64,000 nucleotides of DNA from Paralithodes platypus (taxonomy: Eukaryota > Arthropoda > Malacostraca > Decapoda > Lithodidae). Shown in pieces: positions 33,357-44,319 of this stretch. Below the pieces are notes generated by a model. That model was not told the origin of the DNA and made no database searches. It worked only from the letters and a program-made list of their open reading frames with translations. The position numbers were made by a program, and so were the translations under genes. The DNA is taken from assembly GCA_032716605.1 (NCBI GenBank), contig CM064552.1, forward strand, positions 9,196,041 to 9,260,040, in the 5' to 3' direction. Each line of letters opens with the position of its first letter. Positions within the stretch are counted from its first letter, which is position 1.

Positions 33357-33665
33357 ATTGTTGTCTCTTTCTCTCCCTCTCTCTTTGGCTTGTATTCAGT
33401 CGGCCCCATTCAGCCTACTGTTTTAAGACGTTTACCCCCATCCAGGTGTCAATATTTTCCTGGCGAGCGGGAGCGAGCCAGCATATACATAATTTTGTTT
33501 TGACAGCATTCTTGAACCCTAACCTCTGTAGCTCAAAAAGGACTAGAGCAAATGGGCTGTAAGTTTCCTCACCTATTGCCTGGCTGACACTTCCCAAATG
33601 GTAGAAATATGAGCTGGATTACTCGAGTCGTTTGTGAGTTATATAGAGGTTAATGTTCAGGAGGT
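33357..33665 (-). mobile_element. Half of MITE B joined to element F
   Basis: TTGGCTTGTATTCAGTCGGC to TTGTTTTGACAGCA is the B left half. AACCCTAACCTCTGTAGCTC then starts F, which runs to TTATATAGAGGTTA. Confidence 0.75.
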
Positions 33666-33707
33666 TTGGCCTAAATGTTTGGATCAGGGTATAGTTACTC
33701 ACTCAGG

Positions 33708-34455
33708 CAGGGGTCGGCAACCTTTTGACCATGATGTGCCAATATTATATTAATGCCAATTTATTTACTACCCTGCGTGCAAGGTTCGAAATTTTAAAAC
33801 TTTGCAATATGAAATATTAATCACTACACCGATCCCAAGTACAGTAGTAGGCTATACAGTATACACATCATTGTAATTAAAGTAAAATACATTACAGGTC
33901 CACTTGACTAAATTTCCCTAGCTGCCACCTCAGAATTTCCCTTGTTGTCCCAAAATATCCCTGTTAACTCTTAAGGTAGCCATTTGTTTCCAAATATTAA
34001 CGTTTTTTTGCTCATTTAAAATTTCCACATTTACTTTTGTATAATATTGGTAAAATGTCCCTGTAAGTTACAGGGTAAAGTTTGGTTAAAACATCCCTTA
34101 AAAAAGGGAGATTTCCCTGTATGTGGCAACACTGCGGCAGTGCAGCCTAACACATCACCACCGGCTTGAAGGAACGTGTGGTGTACTCGTCTACAACCAA
34201 CCTCACTTCTTGTCGCGTTCACGACCAATTGTTGTTATTCAATATACAGGTATAATTTATAAGAATTAGTTAGAATCGTGCATTAAACAATAACATAAAA
34301 TGTTCATTAAATTATTATAATCTCTCTCTCTCTCTCATAATTTTTTTCATTTTTTTCATTGTATTTGTCTTTGTTCCATCAAATGTCTCGGTGTGCCATA
34401 GACAAGCACCATTAGTGCCAAGCCTGGCACTCGTGCCTAAGGTTGCTGACCCCTG
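33708..34455. mobile_element. hAT-type MITE
   Basis: 748 bp with ends CAGGGGTCGGCAACCTTTTG and inverse of CAGGGGTCAGCAACCTTAGG. CAGGGGTC-GCAACC is a widespread hAT (Charlie-like) terminus. The expected 8-bp target duplication is not evident (left CACTCAGG, right GCCGACTA). Inner repeat text (ATTTCCCTGTATGTGGCAAC) may be a second nested element. Confidence 0.72.
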
Positions 34456-34530
34456 GCCGACTACTACCACCGTCACTTATAGTATTTCAGACATCTTGCG
34501 ACATAATTGACCTATGCCAGGGAGATGCCA

Positions 34531-35222
34531 AGAAGAGAATGTATGGCTCAATATTCTCGTTGTAAAGTGTGCAGAATGTATGACTCAATATTCTCGTCGT
34601 AGTGTGCAGAATGTATGACTCAATATTCTCGTTGTAAAGTGTGCAGAATGTATGACTTAATATTCTCATTGTAAAGTGTGCAGAATGTATGACTCAATAT
34701 TATCGTTGTAAAGTGTGCAGAATGTATGACTTAATATTCTCATTGTAAAGTGTGCAGAATGTATGACTCAATATTCTCGTTGTAGAGTGTGCAGAATGTA
34801 TGACTCAATATTCTTGTTGTAAAGTGTGCAGAATGTATGACTCAATATTCTCGTTGTAAAGTGTGCAGAATGTATGACTCAATATTCTCGTTGTAAAGTG
34901 TGCAGAATGTATGACTCAATATTCTCGTTGTAAAGTGTGCAGAATGTATGACTCAATATTCACGTTGTAGCAGAATGTATGACTCAATATTCTCGTTGTA
35001 AAGTGTGCAGAATGTATGACTCAATATTCTCGTTGTAAAGTGTGCAGAATGTATGACTCAATATTCTCGTTGTAAAGTGTGCAGAATGTATGACTCAATA
35101 TTCTCGTTGTAGCAGAATGTATGACTCAATATTCTCGTTGTAGAGTGTGCAGAATGTATGACTCAATATTCTCGTTGTAGCAGAATGTATGACTCAATAT
35201 TCTCGTTGTAGAGTGTGCAGAA
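34531..35222 (+). repeat. 37-bp minisatellite, about 19 units
   Basis: Units contain GTATGACTCAATATTCTCGT and TGTAAAGTGTGCAGAAT. Four units lack AAAGTGTG or similar (GTAGCAGAAT). There are no spacers, so this is not CRISPR-like. Confidence 0.96.
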
Positions 35223-35399
35223 TACGGTCTGTTCTTGTCTTAAGCTGCTCTACTGAAGAATTAGTTAAATCATCTGAGGGAAGTTTGTTGCAGGTAGAAC
35301 AGCTGATCGTGTAAGGGGGGAAATTTAGTTTTACACACTAGGATTTCGATGCGCTAAAGCGAGTCAAAATTCTGAAGGGGCATAAGGGTTAATATATTA
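35223..35399. other. Low-copy spacer
   Basis: Nothing recognised. Confidence 0.4.
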
Positions 35400-35551
35400 T
35401 TATGTGTTAGTTATTCTATTATGTGATATTATGTGTTCATTTATTGTCTATTATGTGATATTATGTGTTCATTTATTGTCTATTATGTGATATTATGTGT
35501 TCATTTATTGTCTATTATGTGATATTATGTGTTCATTTATTGTCTATTTAT
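35400..35551 (+). repeat. 32-bp tandem repeat, about 4 units
   Basis: GATATTATGTGTTCATTTAT starts at 35425, 35457, 35489 and 35521. It runs directly into the A2 left region (TTTATGTTATAGTAACC). Confidence 0.92.
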
Positions 35552-35880
35552 CCATTTATGTTATAGTAACCTGGCTAGACTTCCATCAAGCTTAATAAAA
35601 CACCCCCTAGACCCCCCCTTTTCAAGATAAATGTGTACATTTTTCAGTAGAAAATAACCCGGCGGAAGGCTGGTTCCTTCTAAAATAATTGGCTCGCTAT
35701 CGCTCGCCAGGAAAAAATCGACACCCAAATGACACAGAAGGTCTTAATATTGGCAACGAAATGGGGCGAATATTGTTAAAATCGCCAAACTAATGGGCAG
35801 AACGTCTTAAAATCTGAACACTAGTGAGGCTAAGCATGAGGGAGAAGGGAGGCCAGAACAAAAACACCATAACCCCTTAA
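35552..35880 (+). mobile_element. MITE family A2
   Basis: GTAACCTGGCTAGACTTCC to ACCCCTTAA. The true left TTAA end is replaced by the 32-bp repeat. Confidence 0.85.
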
Positions 35881-36257
35881 GGGGGGTGACCTGCTTTTGT
35901 TCTGTCCTTTTCTATCTTTCTCTGGCTTGTATCCATTTGGCCCCATTCAGCCTACTGTTTTAAGACGTTTATCCCCATCCAGGTGTCAATTTTTTACTGG
36001 TGAGCGGTAGCGAGCCAGCATATTTTTTATTTTTGTTTGACAGCAGGCTAAATTTGTACATTTTTCGAAAGAAAAATGTCTCCGGCGAAGCCGGATTTCT
36101 TCATATAATGCTGGCTCGCTATCGCTCGCCAGGAAGAAATCGACACCTAGATGGGGATACACGTCTTAAAATAGTTGGCTGAATGGGGCCGAATGGATAC
36201 AAGCCAGAGAAAGAGAGAAAAGGACAGAAATAACTAAAAGCAGGTTACCCCCCTTAA
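35877..36257 (-). mobile_element. MITE family B
   Basis: TTAAGGGGGGTGACCTGC to AGGTTACCCCCCTTAA; the first TTAA is shared with the preceding A2. Confidence 0.95.
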
Positions 36258-36344
36258 GGATTGGTGAAAAATAAAAGAATCATTGGTTTACGATCACACA
36301 TCAAGAAGTAAAATTGTCATCAAAATTAAAATGCCCCATCTTGA

Positions 36345-36567
36345 TCTTGACCTATACAGTACCGGTGACATTCCTTTGTATCATACTCTGGCCACCACTA
36401 TTAGACGATTTTATTCAGCTTAGGAAGGACCTCTAGCCATAAAGAGGCTTCAAACTATCTCAACCCATCCTTTTTCAACTACCGCAGATCCTTCCTAAGC
36501 TGCATAATATCGTCTAAATATAGCTAGAATAAAAGATTACACGCGTCGCTGGTACTCAAAGGGTTAA
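36345..36567. mobile_element. MITE family C1
   Basis: TTGACCTATACAGTACCGG to GGTACTCAAAGGGTTAA. Confidence 0.88.
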
Positions 36568-36901
36568 GGGGAGGTTTTTAGTGTGTTTCCTAGACTTCCA
36601 TCAAGCTTGAAATGACACCCCCATGACCCCCTTTCAAGATAAATTTGTAAATTTTTCGGTAGATAAATGTCCCGGCCGAAGGCCGGTTCCTCTTAAATTA
36701 CAGGCTCGGTATCGCTCGCCAGGAAAAAATCGACACCTAAATGGGACGAAATGTCTTAAAAGTGACATAAATGGGGTGAAAGTTCTTAAAATCGCCAACC
36801 TAATGGGGCGAACGTGGTTAAAATCTCAAAAGCAATGGGGCTAAACATGAGGGAGAAAGGGGTCAAGAAAAAAAATCCCTCGAGTGGATATTTCCCCTTA
36901 A
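36564..36901 (+). mobile_element. MITE family A
   Basis: TTAAGGGGAGGTTTTTAG to TTTCCCCTTAA; both TTAAs are shared with flanking C elements. Confidence 0.95.
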
Positions 36902-37465
36902 CCCCTACCTACAGTGCCGGTGACCTCCTTTGTATGACACTCTGGCAGCTTATTAGACGATTGTATTCAGCTTAGGAAGGACGTCTTAACGAAATATACA
37001 AATCCTACCGACTATCAATGCATTATCCTTTCAGCTACCACATAATTATCGTTCCTAAGCTTAAGGGGAGATTGTTATCCACTTGAGGGACTTTTTTCTT
37101 GACCCCTTTCTCCCCTCATGTCTAGCCCCATTGTTTTTGATGTGTTAAGACGTTTGCCCCATTATTTTGACGATTTTAAGAACTTTCAACCCATTTCTGT
37201 CAATTTTAAGACCTTTCGTGCCATTTATGTGTCGATTTTATCCTGGCGAGCGATAGCGAGCCTGTAATTTAAGAGGAACCGGCTTTCAGCCGGGACATTT
37301 TTCTACCGAAAAATGTACAAATTTATCTTGAAAGGAGCTCAAGGGGGTGTAATCTTAAGCTTGAAGGCTATCTAGGGACCAAACTAAATACCTCCCCTTA
37401 ATATAATTGTCCAAATGAGGCTGAAATCCAATCTGAAAAGACGTCGCCGGTACAGAAAGGGTTAG
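36898..37465. mobile_element. MITE family C1 split by nested A
   Basis: TTAACCCCTACCTACAGTGCC ... CGTTCCTAAGC, A insert, then TATAATTGTCCAAATGAGGC to GGTACAGAAAGGGTTAG. Confidence 0.87.
37071..37401 (-). mobile_element. MITE family A nested in C1
   Basis: TTAAGGGGAGATTGTTATCC to TACCTCCCCTTAA; hairpin CCGGCTTTCAGCCGG. Confidence 0.95.
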
Positions 37466-38200
37466 GGGGCAGTATTTGTTATTTCTGAACCCCCTTCTCC
37501 TTCATATTTAGCCCCATTAGTTCTCAAATGTTCTCAGTTTTTGTCAATATTAAGACCTTTCGTGCCATTCAGGAGTTGATTATATATTAGCGAGCGATAG
37601 CCAGCCTGTAATTTAACCCGTGGAGCCCCGGCTAGTTTTGTAATGTTTGCGCACCAGAACCCGGCCGGTTTTCAAAAAATGGTTTTATTCGAGAAACAAT
37701 AGCGAATGGGCTAGGAATGAAGGAAAAACCACGAAAAACCGCTCAAAAAGCTTAAAAAATGGTCCTACAGAGCCCCCGAAAACGGATTTTACAAGAGTAA
37801 AAAATTGAAGGCAATTATCCCAAAAAATCAGGTTATTGCGCGCTCGCGCGCACGCACGTGGACTTTGAGAGTTTTCAAAATCCCACTGCGTGGGATACGT
37901 ACACAGTTCCCATACAAATCTGAGCCCTCTTGAGTGGCTACACCTGAGGTTACGGTCGGCGCAATTAGGGTGACGCGCCAGGCGCGTCTCTGGGGCTGTG
38001 CGTTACATACATCGCCGACGCGTCAGGCGCGTCGCTGGGGCTGTACGGGTTAAGAGGAACCGGCCAGGACACTTTTCTACCGACAATATGTACATATTTA
38101 TCTCGAAGGGGGTTCTTGGGGATATTATTTATTTAGCTTGATTGAAGTCTAGGGAGCCAACTAAAACAAATATATGTACTGGTACTACTGAAGAAAGAAG
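37462..38200 (-). mobile_element. MITE family A2 split by nested element I
   Basis: TTAGGGGGCAGTATTTG, GCGAGCGATAGCCAGCCTG, TAATT, then element I. A2 resumes with GAGGAACCGGCCAGGAC and ends in GTCTAGGGAGCCAAC. Confidence 0.85.
37613..38053. mobile_element. MITE family I, nested in A2
   Basis: 441 bp from TTAACCCGTGGAGCCCCGG to GGGGCTGTACGGGTTAA. Near one end two ~35-bp copies of GACGCGYCAGGCGCGTC are in tandem. It is far more GC- and CpG-rich than its host. The core matches 48975-49371 inverted (GTTCCCATACAAATCTGAGC). Confidence 0.85.
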
Positions 38201-38204
38201 AAAA

Positions 38205-38287
<83 letters not shown>

Positions 38288-38321
38288 CCGTATATATATA
38301 TATATATACTGTATATATTTT
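38201..38321. repeat. Poly-A plus (TA)n
   Basis: A-run then TA repeats with two CCGTA/CTGTA interruptions, lying between two A2 copies in opposite orientation. Confidence 0.95.
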
Positions 38322-38630
38322 TTTTCCACCCTAGAACTCCATCAAGCTTATATAAAAACATCCCCCAAGACCCTCCTTCAAGATATCTTTGTACATATTT
38401 TATAGAATTTTTTTTCCAGCTAAAGGCCGATTCCTCTTAAATTTCAGGCTCGCTATCGTTCGCCAGGAAAGAATCGACACCTGAATGACATGAATAGTCT
38501 TGATATTGACAAAGTAATGGGACGAAAGGTATTAAAATCGACAAACTAATGAGCCGAACGCCATACAATCTGAAAACTAATGGGGCTAAACATGAGGCAG
38601 AAGGGGGACCCGAAAACGTCACCAAGCCAC
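38322..38630 (+). mobile_element. MITE family A2
   Basis: CCACCCTAGAACTCCATC through CAGGCTCGCTATCGTTCGCC to AGAAGGGGGACC; closing end missing. Confidence 0.82.
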
Positions 38631-38839
38631 CATACAGACGGACAGCTGAGTAGGAGTTTCAATACCACCCCGGCCCTAATTAGCCCACCACAAGAAGCGC
38701 CCAAAGTACCTTACAGTGCGATAGTTTACCTCCACCCTCCAAGTGCTTTGATATCACGTCAACTAGAATTAATTCCATCCCCGGTAAGGGTCTAAACTTA
38801 TATACATTTGTCTTTAGGCTCTGTAAGACCCTATTATTC

Positions 38840-39040
38840 AGCACCATGACGTCTTTTACGTTTGATTCTGGCTAGCATTAGATGTTTTGATGCAGTTTAA
38901 GAAGGACCTATGTTACTAAGAGGGTTTATTGAGATCCTATTTACCCATTTGAGTCGCCTAGTTAGATTAAAAACTACATAAAATCGTCTAATGGTAACCA
39001 GAATATTATGAAAATGACGTAGTGGTGGTGAGGGGGTTAA
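38840..39040. mobile_element. MITE family C2
   Basis: CTATTATTCAGCACCATGAC to GTAGTGGTGGTGAGGGGGTTAA. Confidence 0.8.
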
Positions 39041-39187
39041 CAACTAAGTCCATTTAAGAACTTGGTACACATCACCTATCCGTGGGCCTATACATTTATA
39101 CTCGGACACTCTCTGACACTCTATTCTAGTGGTAACTGCGTTATAACTATATAGCCTTGACAAATAAACATTCCTCACATGCAGGGT

Positions 39188-39343
39188 AAACTAACATTCT
39201 TCTTCACTGCCATCAAAGACTGGAACAACCTACCCCAGTCAGTCCGTGAAAAGAGAACATTGTATTCCTTCAAACGTAGCTTGAAGGAGCACCTGAACCG
39301 AACAGCTGCGAGAAGGGAGCACCAAGCTTATGTTTACTACTAA
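39188..39343 (+). pseudogene. LINE reverse-transcriptase C-terminal fragment
   Basis: 51 intact codons plus stop: KLTFFFTAIKDWNNLPQSV, then FKRSLKEHLNR. The pattern F--AI-DWN-LP plus FK--LK--L is the usual end of CR1/L2-like ORF2. It lies 9 bp from an A insertion that cuts the 3' region. Confidence 0.65.
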
Positions 39344-39351
39344 ATACGACA

Positions 39352-39676
39352 TTAAGGGGGGATCTCCACTGGAGGGATTTATTTCTTGACCCCTTTCTCC
39401 CTCATGTTTAGCCCCATTGCTTTTGATATTATAAAACGTTTGCCCCATTAGTTTAGCGATTTTAAGAACTTTCACCCCATATTAAGACCTTTCGTGCAAT
39501 TCAGGTGTCGATTTTATCCTGGCGAGCGATAGCGAACCTGTAATTTAAGAGGAACCGGCCTTCGGCCGGGACATTTTTCTACCGAAAATGTACAAATTTA
39601 TCTTGAAAGGGACTCAAGGGGGTGTAATTTTAAGCTTGATGGAGGTCTAGGGAACAAACTAAATACCTCCCCTTAA
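39352..39676 (-). mobile_element. MITE family A
   Basis: TTAAGGGGGGATCTCCACTG to TACCTCCCCTTAA. Confidence 0.94.
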
Positions 39677-40180
39677 GAGATAGGCAAAACAAACTGAAAT
39701 GATTACTCATATTTATTGACCAGTCCAACTATAGAATGTAAGGTATCTTAATATAACCCCCGAGAAATACTTTCTATAAATTATCTACTAATCTTATTCA
39801 TTTAATTTTGTTATCCTCCCCTGTTTCCCCCAGCTAACTTAATCCCACAAGGACCCCAATGGAAATACGCCTAACGGCCTTATTGGGCTATCCTTAGTTG
39901 GAATTATGCAAAGCTGGTACATGTCATATTTGTAACATACTATGTGGTACCAACACTGTAAAATGCTAACTGAATAAATATTATGATAATCTTAAAGGAC
40001 ACTACATCCGCCTTATTAGAAACAATTTATGAGGGAAAATAGGGACCAACAGACTCGCCATATTTTTCTCATTATAGTCCGCATGGAGGAATTTCGTTAT
40101 CGACACTTGAAAAAACCCGATTTCACAGAAAAATACACCAAAAATCTGTCAAAGATGTCAAATAGATCTCATCCATCCTC
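39677..40180. other. Low-copy AT-rich DNA, possibly LINE 3' sequence
   Basis: Continues after the A that interrupts the LINE at 39188-39343, and contains CTGAATAAATATTATG. No coding text was identified. Confidence 0.35.
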
Positions 40181-40890
40181 ACTATTTCCTCCTCCCCACC
40201 CTCACCCACCCCAAGAAACAATGAAATCAAGCCACACCAACATTTAGCAGAGTGGGCAAACACAGTGTGAAGGACACAAGCTTCCGATCCAGCTATATAG
40301 TGACTGAGGAGCACGGATACACTTGTTGGTTGTCTCTCCCTCCCCCAAGTCCCCCACACCCGAACCCCCCACCAAGCCCCCATATCTCCCACCAAACAAA
40401 TCCCCACCCCTTCCCTACTCACCTCCTCCTCAGCTCTACTCCTTCCCCTCCACCGTACTGCTATGACCTTCTTATTTATAATTGTTCATAGTAAATAGAG
40501 AAGGCCGTGGTTCTGGTTCTACCCATCCCTTTCTCTCCCTCTCCCCCACTTACCCTATTCTCGTCCTCCTCACGCTCTCCCTCCCCTTCATTTTTTCCTT
40601 CTCCCACTCTCCCCCTACCCCTCCCATCTCTCCCCCCCTCCTCTCCTACTTCCCTGTTCTCCCCCTCTCCATCTCCCCTACTTACTTTCTCCCTCCCCCT
40701 TCCCGTTCTCCCTCCATCCTACTCTCCATCTCCCATTCTCCCCTACTTGCTCTTCCACTATCCCGTTCTCCCTACTCCCCACCCCCCACTCTCCCCCCCC
40801 CCTACTCTCCCCCTCCCCTACTCTCCCCCTCCCCTTACTCTCCCTCTCCATCACTTGTCTCTCCTTGTCTACTACTTCACTTCCCTTGGT
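40181..40890 (+). repeat. C-rich then polypyrimidine tract
   Basis: 40181-40480 has clustered CCCCCACCC/CCCACACCC. 40520-40890 is almost all C and T (CTCCCCTACTCTCCCCCTCC-like), an imperfect pyrimidine minisatellite. The 137- and 152-codon frames here are low-complexity. Confidence 0.85.
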
Positions 40891-41092
40891 CTTAGCAATC
40901 TGGCTCCGAAACTTGGAATACTTGGAACGACCATTTTCTTGTTGAATATACAATGTTGCTATTAATATCAACGGTGTGTTACGTTTATGACCGCAGAAAT
41001 CACGGTATTGTTGTTATGTCAGGGTTTGTATTATTACACTGAGGTGGGTTGTTCCGAACTGGGAGGAACGAAACGACAAACTATGAGACACG
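40891..41092. other. Low-copy spacer
   Basis: Nothing recognised. Confidence 0.4.
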
Positions 41093-41483
41093 TTAAGGTG
41101 GGTCACCGGCTTTTTTTTTATCCTTCTCTCCTTTTCTCTCTTTCCCTGGCGTGTATCCATTCGGCCCCATTCAGTCAACTGCGTTAAGACGTTTATCCCC
41201 ATCCAGGTGTCGATTTCTTCCTGGCGAGCGATAGCGAGCCAGCATTGTATGGAGAAATCCAGCTTCGCCGGAGAAATTTTTCTATCGAAAAATTTACAAA
41301 TTTAGCTTGCTGTCAAAACAAAAATATTTATATGCTGGCTTGCTACCGCTCGCCAGGAAAATATTGACACCTGGAACGTCATGTATGTAAACGTCTTAAA
41401 ACAGTAAGCTGAATGGGGCCGAACGAATACAAGCCAAAGAGAGAGGGAGAGAAAGAGAAAAAAAGCGAGGTGGGCTCCCTTAA
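41093..41483 (+). mobile_element. MITE family B
   Basis: TTAAGGTGGGTCACCGGC to GAGGTGGGCTCCCTTAA. The hairpin is broken on one side (CCAGCTTCGCCGG). Confidence 0.93.
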
Positions 41484-41599
41484 TATCTTAAAACAAGGCG
41501 ATTTAGTACACCGGGACTCGTTTGACATGAATGTTATTTATACAGAATGGCAGATAATATACTGTAAACTATAAATCAACAAATACAATAGCAAATACA

Positions 41600-41625
41600 A
41601 CAATAGATAGATAGATAGATTAGTT
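41600..41625. repeat. (ATAG)n
   Basis: Short tetranucleotide run, possibly a LINE-type tail. Confidence 0.8.
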
Positions 41626-41643
41626 TATTCAATGAGGAATCTA

Positions 41644-41862
41644 AAGCTGGTGTCACTCGAGCGATTTTTCCCTCAACATTTATTCTCAACACTGGTCTGG
41701 CAGCTTATAAGGTCAATATTTAATATATTTGAGTTACCTAAGTTCATCTATCATTAGTCTAATCTAGTTTCCGATACCGGTGCAAAATATTCCAGAAATA
41801 TTGCCAGAAAAATGTTGATCATCGAATGTTGACTAAAAAAGCTCTCGTGTGATACCGGTTTT
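41644..41862. mobile_element. Element E, copy 2 (complete)
   Basis: Ends AAGCTGGTGTCACTCGAGCG and inverse of AACCGGTATCACACGAGAGC. Interior AACACTGGTCTGGCAGC is shared with 16286-16486. Superfamily unknown. Confidence 0.75.
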
Positions 41863-42020
41863 ACAGGGGTTCCGTTCCTCGTGACCTCATCCCTTTAAAA
41901 CTACTACAAAAATTTGTGATCATAGAAAATGGAGCTTCCCCCCACCTCCACAGAAAATGTTTTTACAAGGGGTGGTAAACTAAACTAAATTCCAGCAAGG
42001 TCGAGAAACGTGTCGGTAGC

Positions 42021-42065
<45 letters not shown>

Positions 42066-42066
42066 T
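42021..42066. repeat. (AAT)n microsatellite
   Basis: About 15 ATA/AAT units. Confidence 0.97.
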
Positions 42067-42183
42067 TGGTAGCATTCAAGGAGACTACAGCAGGACTCTT
42101 CTTCTTCTTACCTCTGACCAGGTATAGGCTATCCTAGTGTTTACTAGCCTATACCCCTTTGAAAGGACATTAGCCTAACCTAA

Positions 42184-42482
42184 CCTATCCTACTGTTTTA
42201 AGACGTTTACCCCCATCCAGGTGTCAATATTTTCCTGGCGAGCGGTAGCGAGCCAGTATATACATATTTTTATTTTGACAGCAAGCTAAATGTGTAAATT
42301 TTTCGATAGAAAAATGTTTCCGGCGAAGCCGGATTTCTCCATACAATGCTGGCTCGCTATCGCTCGCCAGGAAGAAATCGACACCTGGATGGGGATAAAC
42401 ATCTTAACACAGTTGGTTCAGCCAGGGAAAGAGAGAAAAGCAGAGAAAGATGAAGAAAAAAAAAGCCGGTGAACCCCCTTAA
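42184..42482 (-). mobile_element. MITE family B, left-truncated
   Basis: Begins at CCTACTGTTTTAAGACG and ends CCGGTGAACCCCCTTAA. Confidence 0.88.
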
Positions 42483-42612
42483 CGTGGCTTGCAAGAATGT
42501 TATATTATTATCGCAAAATGTTCTGCTATATCGAACCTAAACCAAGCTAACTCTGCAAATAAATATAACTGCCTAGAGGGTGTCAAACGAGAGACGATTA
42601 AAAAAAACAGTT

Positions 42613-42981
42613 CTAAGGGGAGATGGGGGTTTTTTCTGGCCCCCTTTCTCCCTCGTGCTTGGCTCCATTATTTTTCAAATTTTTAGACGTTCAGCCCATT
42701 AGTTTGGCGATTTTAAGATAATTCACCCCATTTATTTGTCAATATTAAGACCTTTCGTGCCATTTAGGTGTCCATTTTTCCTGGCAAGCGATGGCAGGCC
42801 AGTAATTTAGGAGGAAATGGCCTTCGGCCAGGTAATTTTTCTACCGAGAAATGTACAAATATATTTAGAAGGAGTGTCTTGGGAGTATTTTTTTGTATAA
42901 AGCTATTTGGAGGTTTAGGGAGGAAACAAAAAATATTAATATATATATAAATCGACCAATATTTCAACTTTCCCCCCTTAA
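42613..42981 (-). mobile_element. MITE family A2
   Basis: CTAAGGGGAGATGGGGG to TTTCCCCCCTTAA. Hairpin TGGCCTTCGGCCA keeps pairing with an outer T:A pair. Confidence 0.9.
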
Positions 42982-43218
42982 CCCGGCGAGCGCGTGCAGG
43001 GTGTAGTGAACACCACACTTCTGGGCGGCAATATTAAGGTCCATTCCCGCCTATAACCGTCATTTTACGATAAATATCATTATTACTTATTCATGTAATA
43101 TCTCAAGCCGTGAGCCCCCGCCTTTAAAAGTTTTTTTTTTTAGGCCTTACCTCTTAAGAGGGTCCTCGCTCTTGCCCACCGAAACCTCTTAAGAGTGTTC
43201 TTGCCGTTCCCGGGTTAA
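42978..43218. mobile_element. MITE family J
   Basis: 241 bp with TTAACCCGG at both ends (inverted) and shared TTAA with the preceding A2. Interior CCTCTTAAGAG occurs twice. No second copy was noticed in the window. Confidence 0.6.
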
Positions 43219-43457
43219 ACACAATTCCTCTTTTTTAGTCAATGATTACATAATTATACAAAGTTGGAGAGCCGCTTTACCATTCTTATTATGTCTGACA
43301 AATATATAATGGCCAAATCCATGAAATGACATATTATTCTTTCTGTGTTCCTTCTCATAATCTGGCCAGTCTTAAAGCCCAATTGGCCAAGTTCGACATT
43401 CTGGCTACCTATACGGGATGTTATGGTAAAAAAAAAAAAACGTGGTTGAGACGGAAA
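43219..43457. other. Low-copy spacer
   Basis: Nothing recognised apart from an A run near 43430. Confidence 0.4.
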
Positions 43458-43720
43458 TTAAGGGGGTAGTGGTAATTTTTTGGTCGATTTATTTATTAAT
43501 TTATTAATCTATTTTATAGTAACCTCGCTAGACCTTCATCAAGCTTTAAAAAACATCCCCTATACCACCCTTCGAGATCAATTTGTACATTTTTCTACCG
43601 ACAAATGTCCCAGCCAAAGGCCGGTTCCTCCCAGAATTATTGACTCGCTATCGCCAGGAAAAAAATTGACACCGAAATGGCACGAAAGGTCTTTATATTG
43701 ACAATACTACCTCCCCTTAA
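43458..43720 (+). mobile_element. MITE family A2, internally deleted
   Basis: TTAAGGGGGTAGTGGTAA to TACCTCCCCTTAA. The internal repeats after the first are missing. Confidence 0.9.
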
Positions 43721-43774
43721 AGCCATAATGTTGCCTACTAACATATTATAAACTGCGCTGTAATACCGGAGCAG

Positions 43775-43820
43775 AGTAATAATAATAATAATTATAATAA
43801 TAATAATAATAATAATAATG
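43775..43820. repeat. (AAT)n microsatellite
   Basis: ATA triplets directly upstream of a splice-acceptor-like TGTGTTTTGCAG. Confidence 0.95.
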
Positions 43821-43836
43821 GTTATGTGTTTTGCAG

Positions 43837-43930
43837 AGTGTGTTGGTGACTGATGGTAGTGGCAAGGATCTAAAGTGTCGTGACCTGTGTTCGTCGCTGG
43901 GACAAGGCCCACCCGTCTCTGCAGGCAAGG
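43837..43930 (+). other. Exon-like stretch, unassigned
   Basis: After TTTTGCAG, 31 open codons read SVLVTDGSGKDLKCRDLC, then SSLGQGPPVSAGK before GTCAGT. It could be a fragment of the neighbouring repeat G. No family recognised. Confidence 0.15.
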
Positions 43931-43965
43931 TCAGTACGGGCAGTATTTGTTGGTGCGATGTCAGG

Positions 43966-44275
43966 TTACGTCAGGTGAAGGTAGTTGGGGATCAGCCTTT
44001 ACAACGGCACCTCGTATCTACATTCTACTTTTCCTATTTTTCTGAAGCGTGTAGAAGATTGTTGGAGAGAGAGGAAGCTATTGAAGTGGCTTTGTTATGT
44101 GTGTTATTAGTCTGTATACGTCGTCATGTCTGGTTAGGTCAGGTGAAGGTAGTTGGGGATCAGCCTTAACAACGGCACCTCGTATCTACTTCTCGAATAG
44201 TGTTGAGAAGGGAGAAGGGGTGTAGTAGAAAGAGGAAGCTGTTGGAGTGGCTTTGTTGGGTGTGTTATGTGTAAA
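43966..44275 (+). repeat. Repeat G, two tandem copies of about 165 bp
   Basis: TCAGGTGAAGGTAGTTGGGG begins at 43972 and 44137, each followed by ACAACGGCACCTCGTATC and GGAAGCTRTTGRAGTGGC. The third copy is at 9812. Confidence 0.88.
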
Positions 44276-44319
44276 CAGAGACGAAATGCAAAGCTGCCTG
44301 TAACGAGAGACCCCCCCCC

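Noticed and set aside
34531..35222. CRISPR-like array of 37-bp repeats
   Set aside because: Units are head-to-tail without unique spacers, and the DNA is eukaryotic.
40482..40965. 137- and 152-codon Ser/Pro/Leu-rich frames
   Set aside because: Polypyrimidine low-complexity DNA read in overlapping frames.
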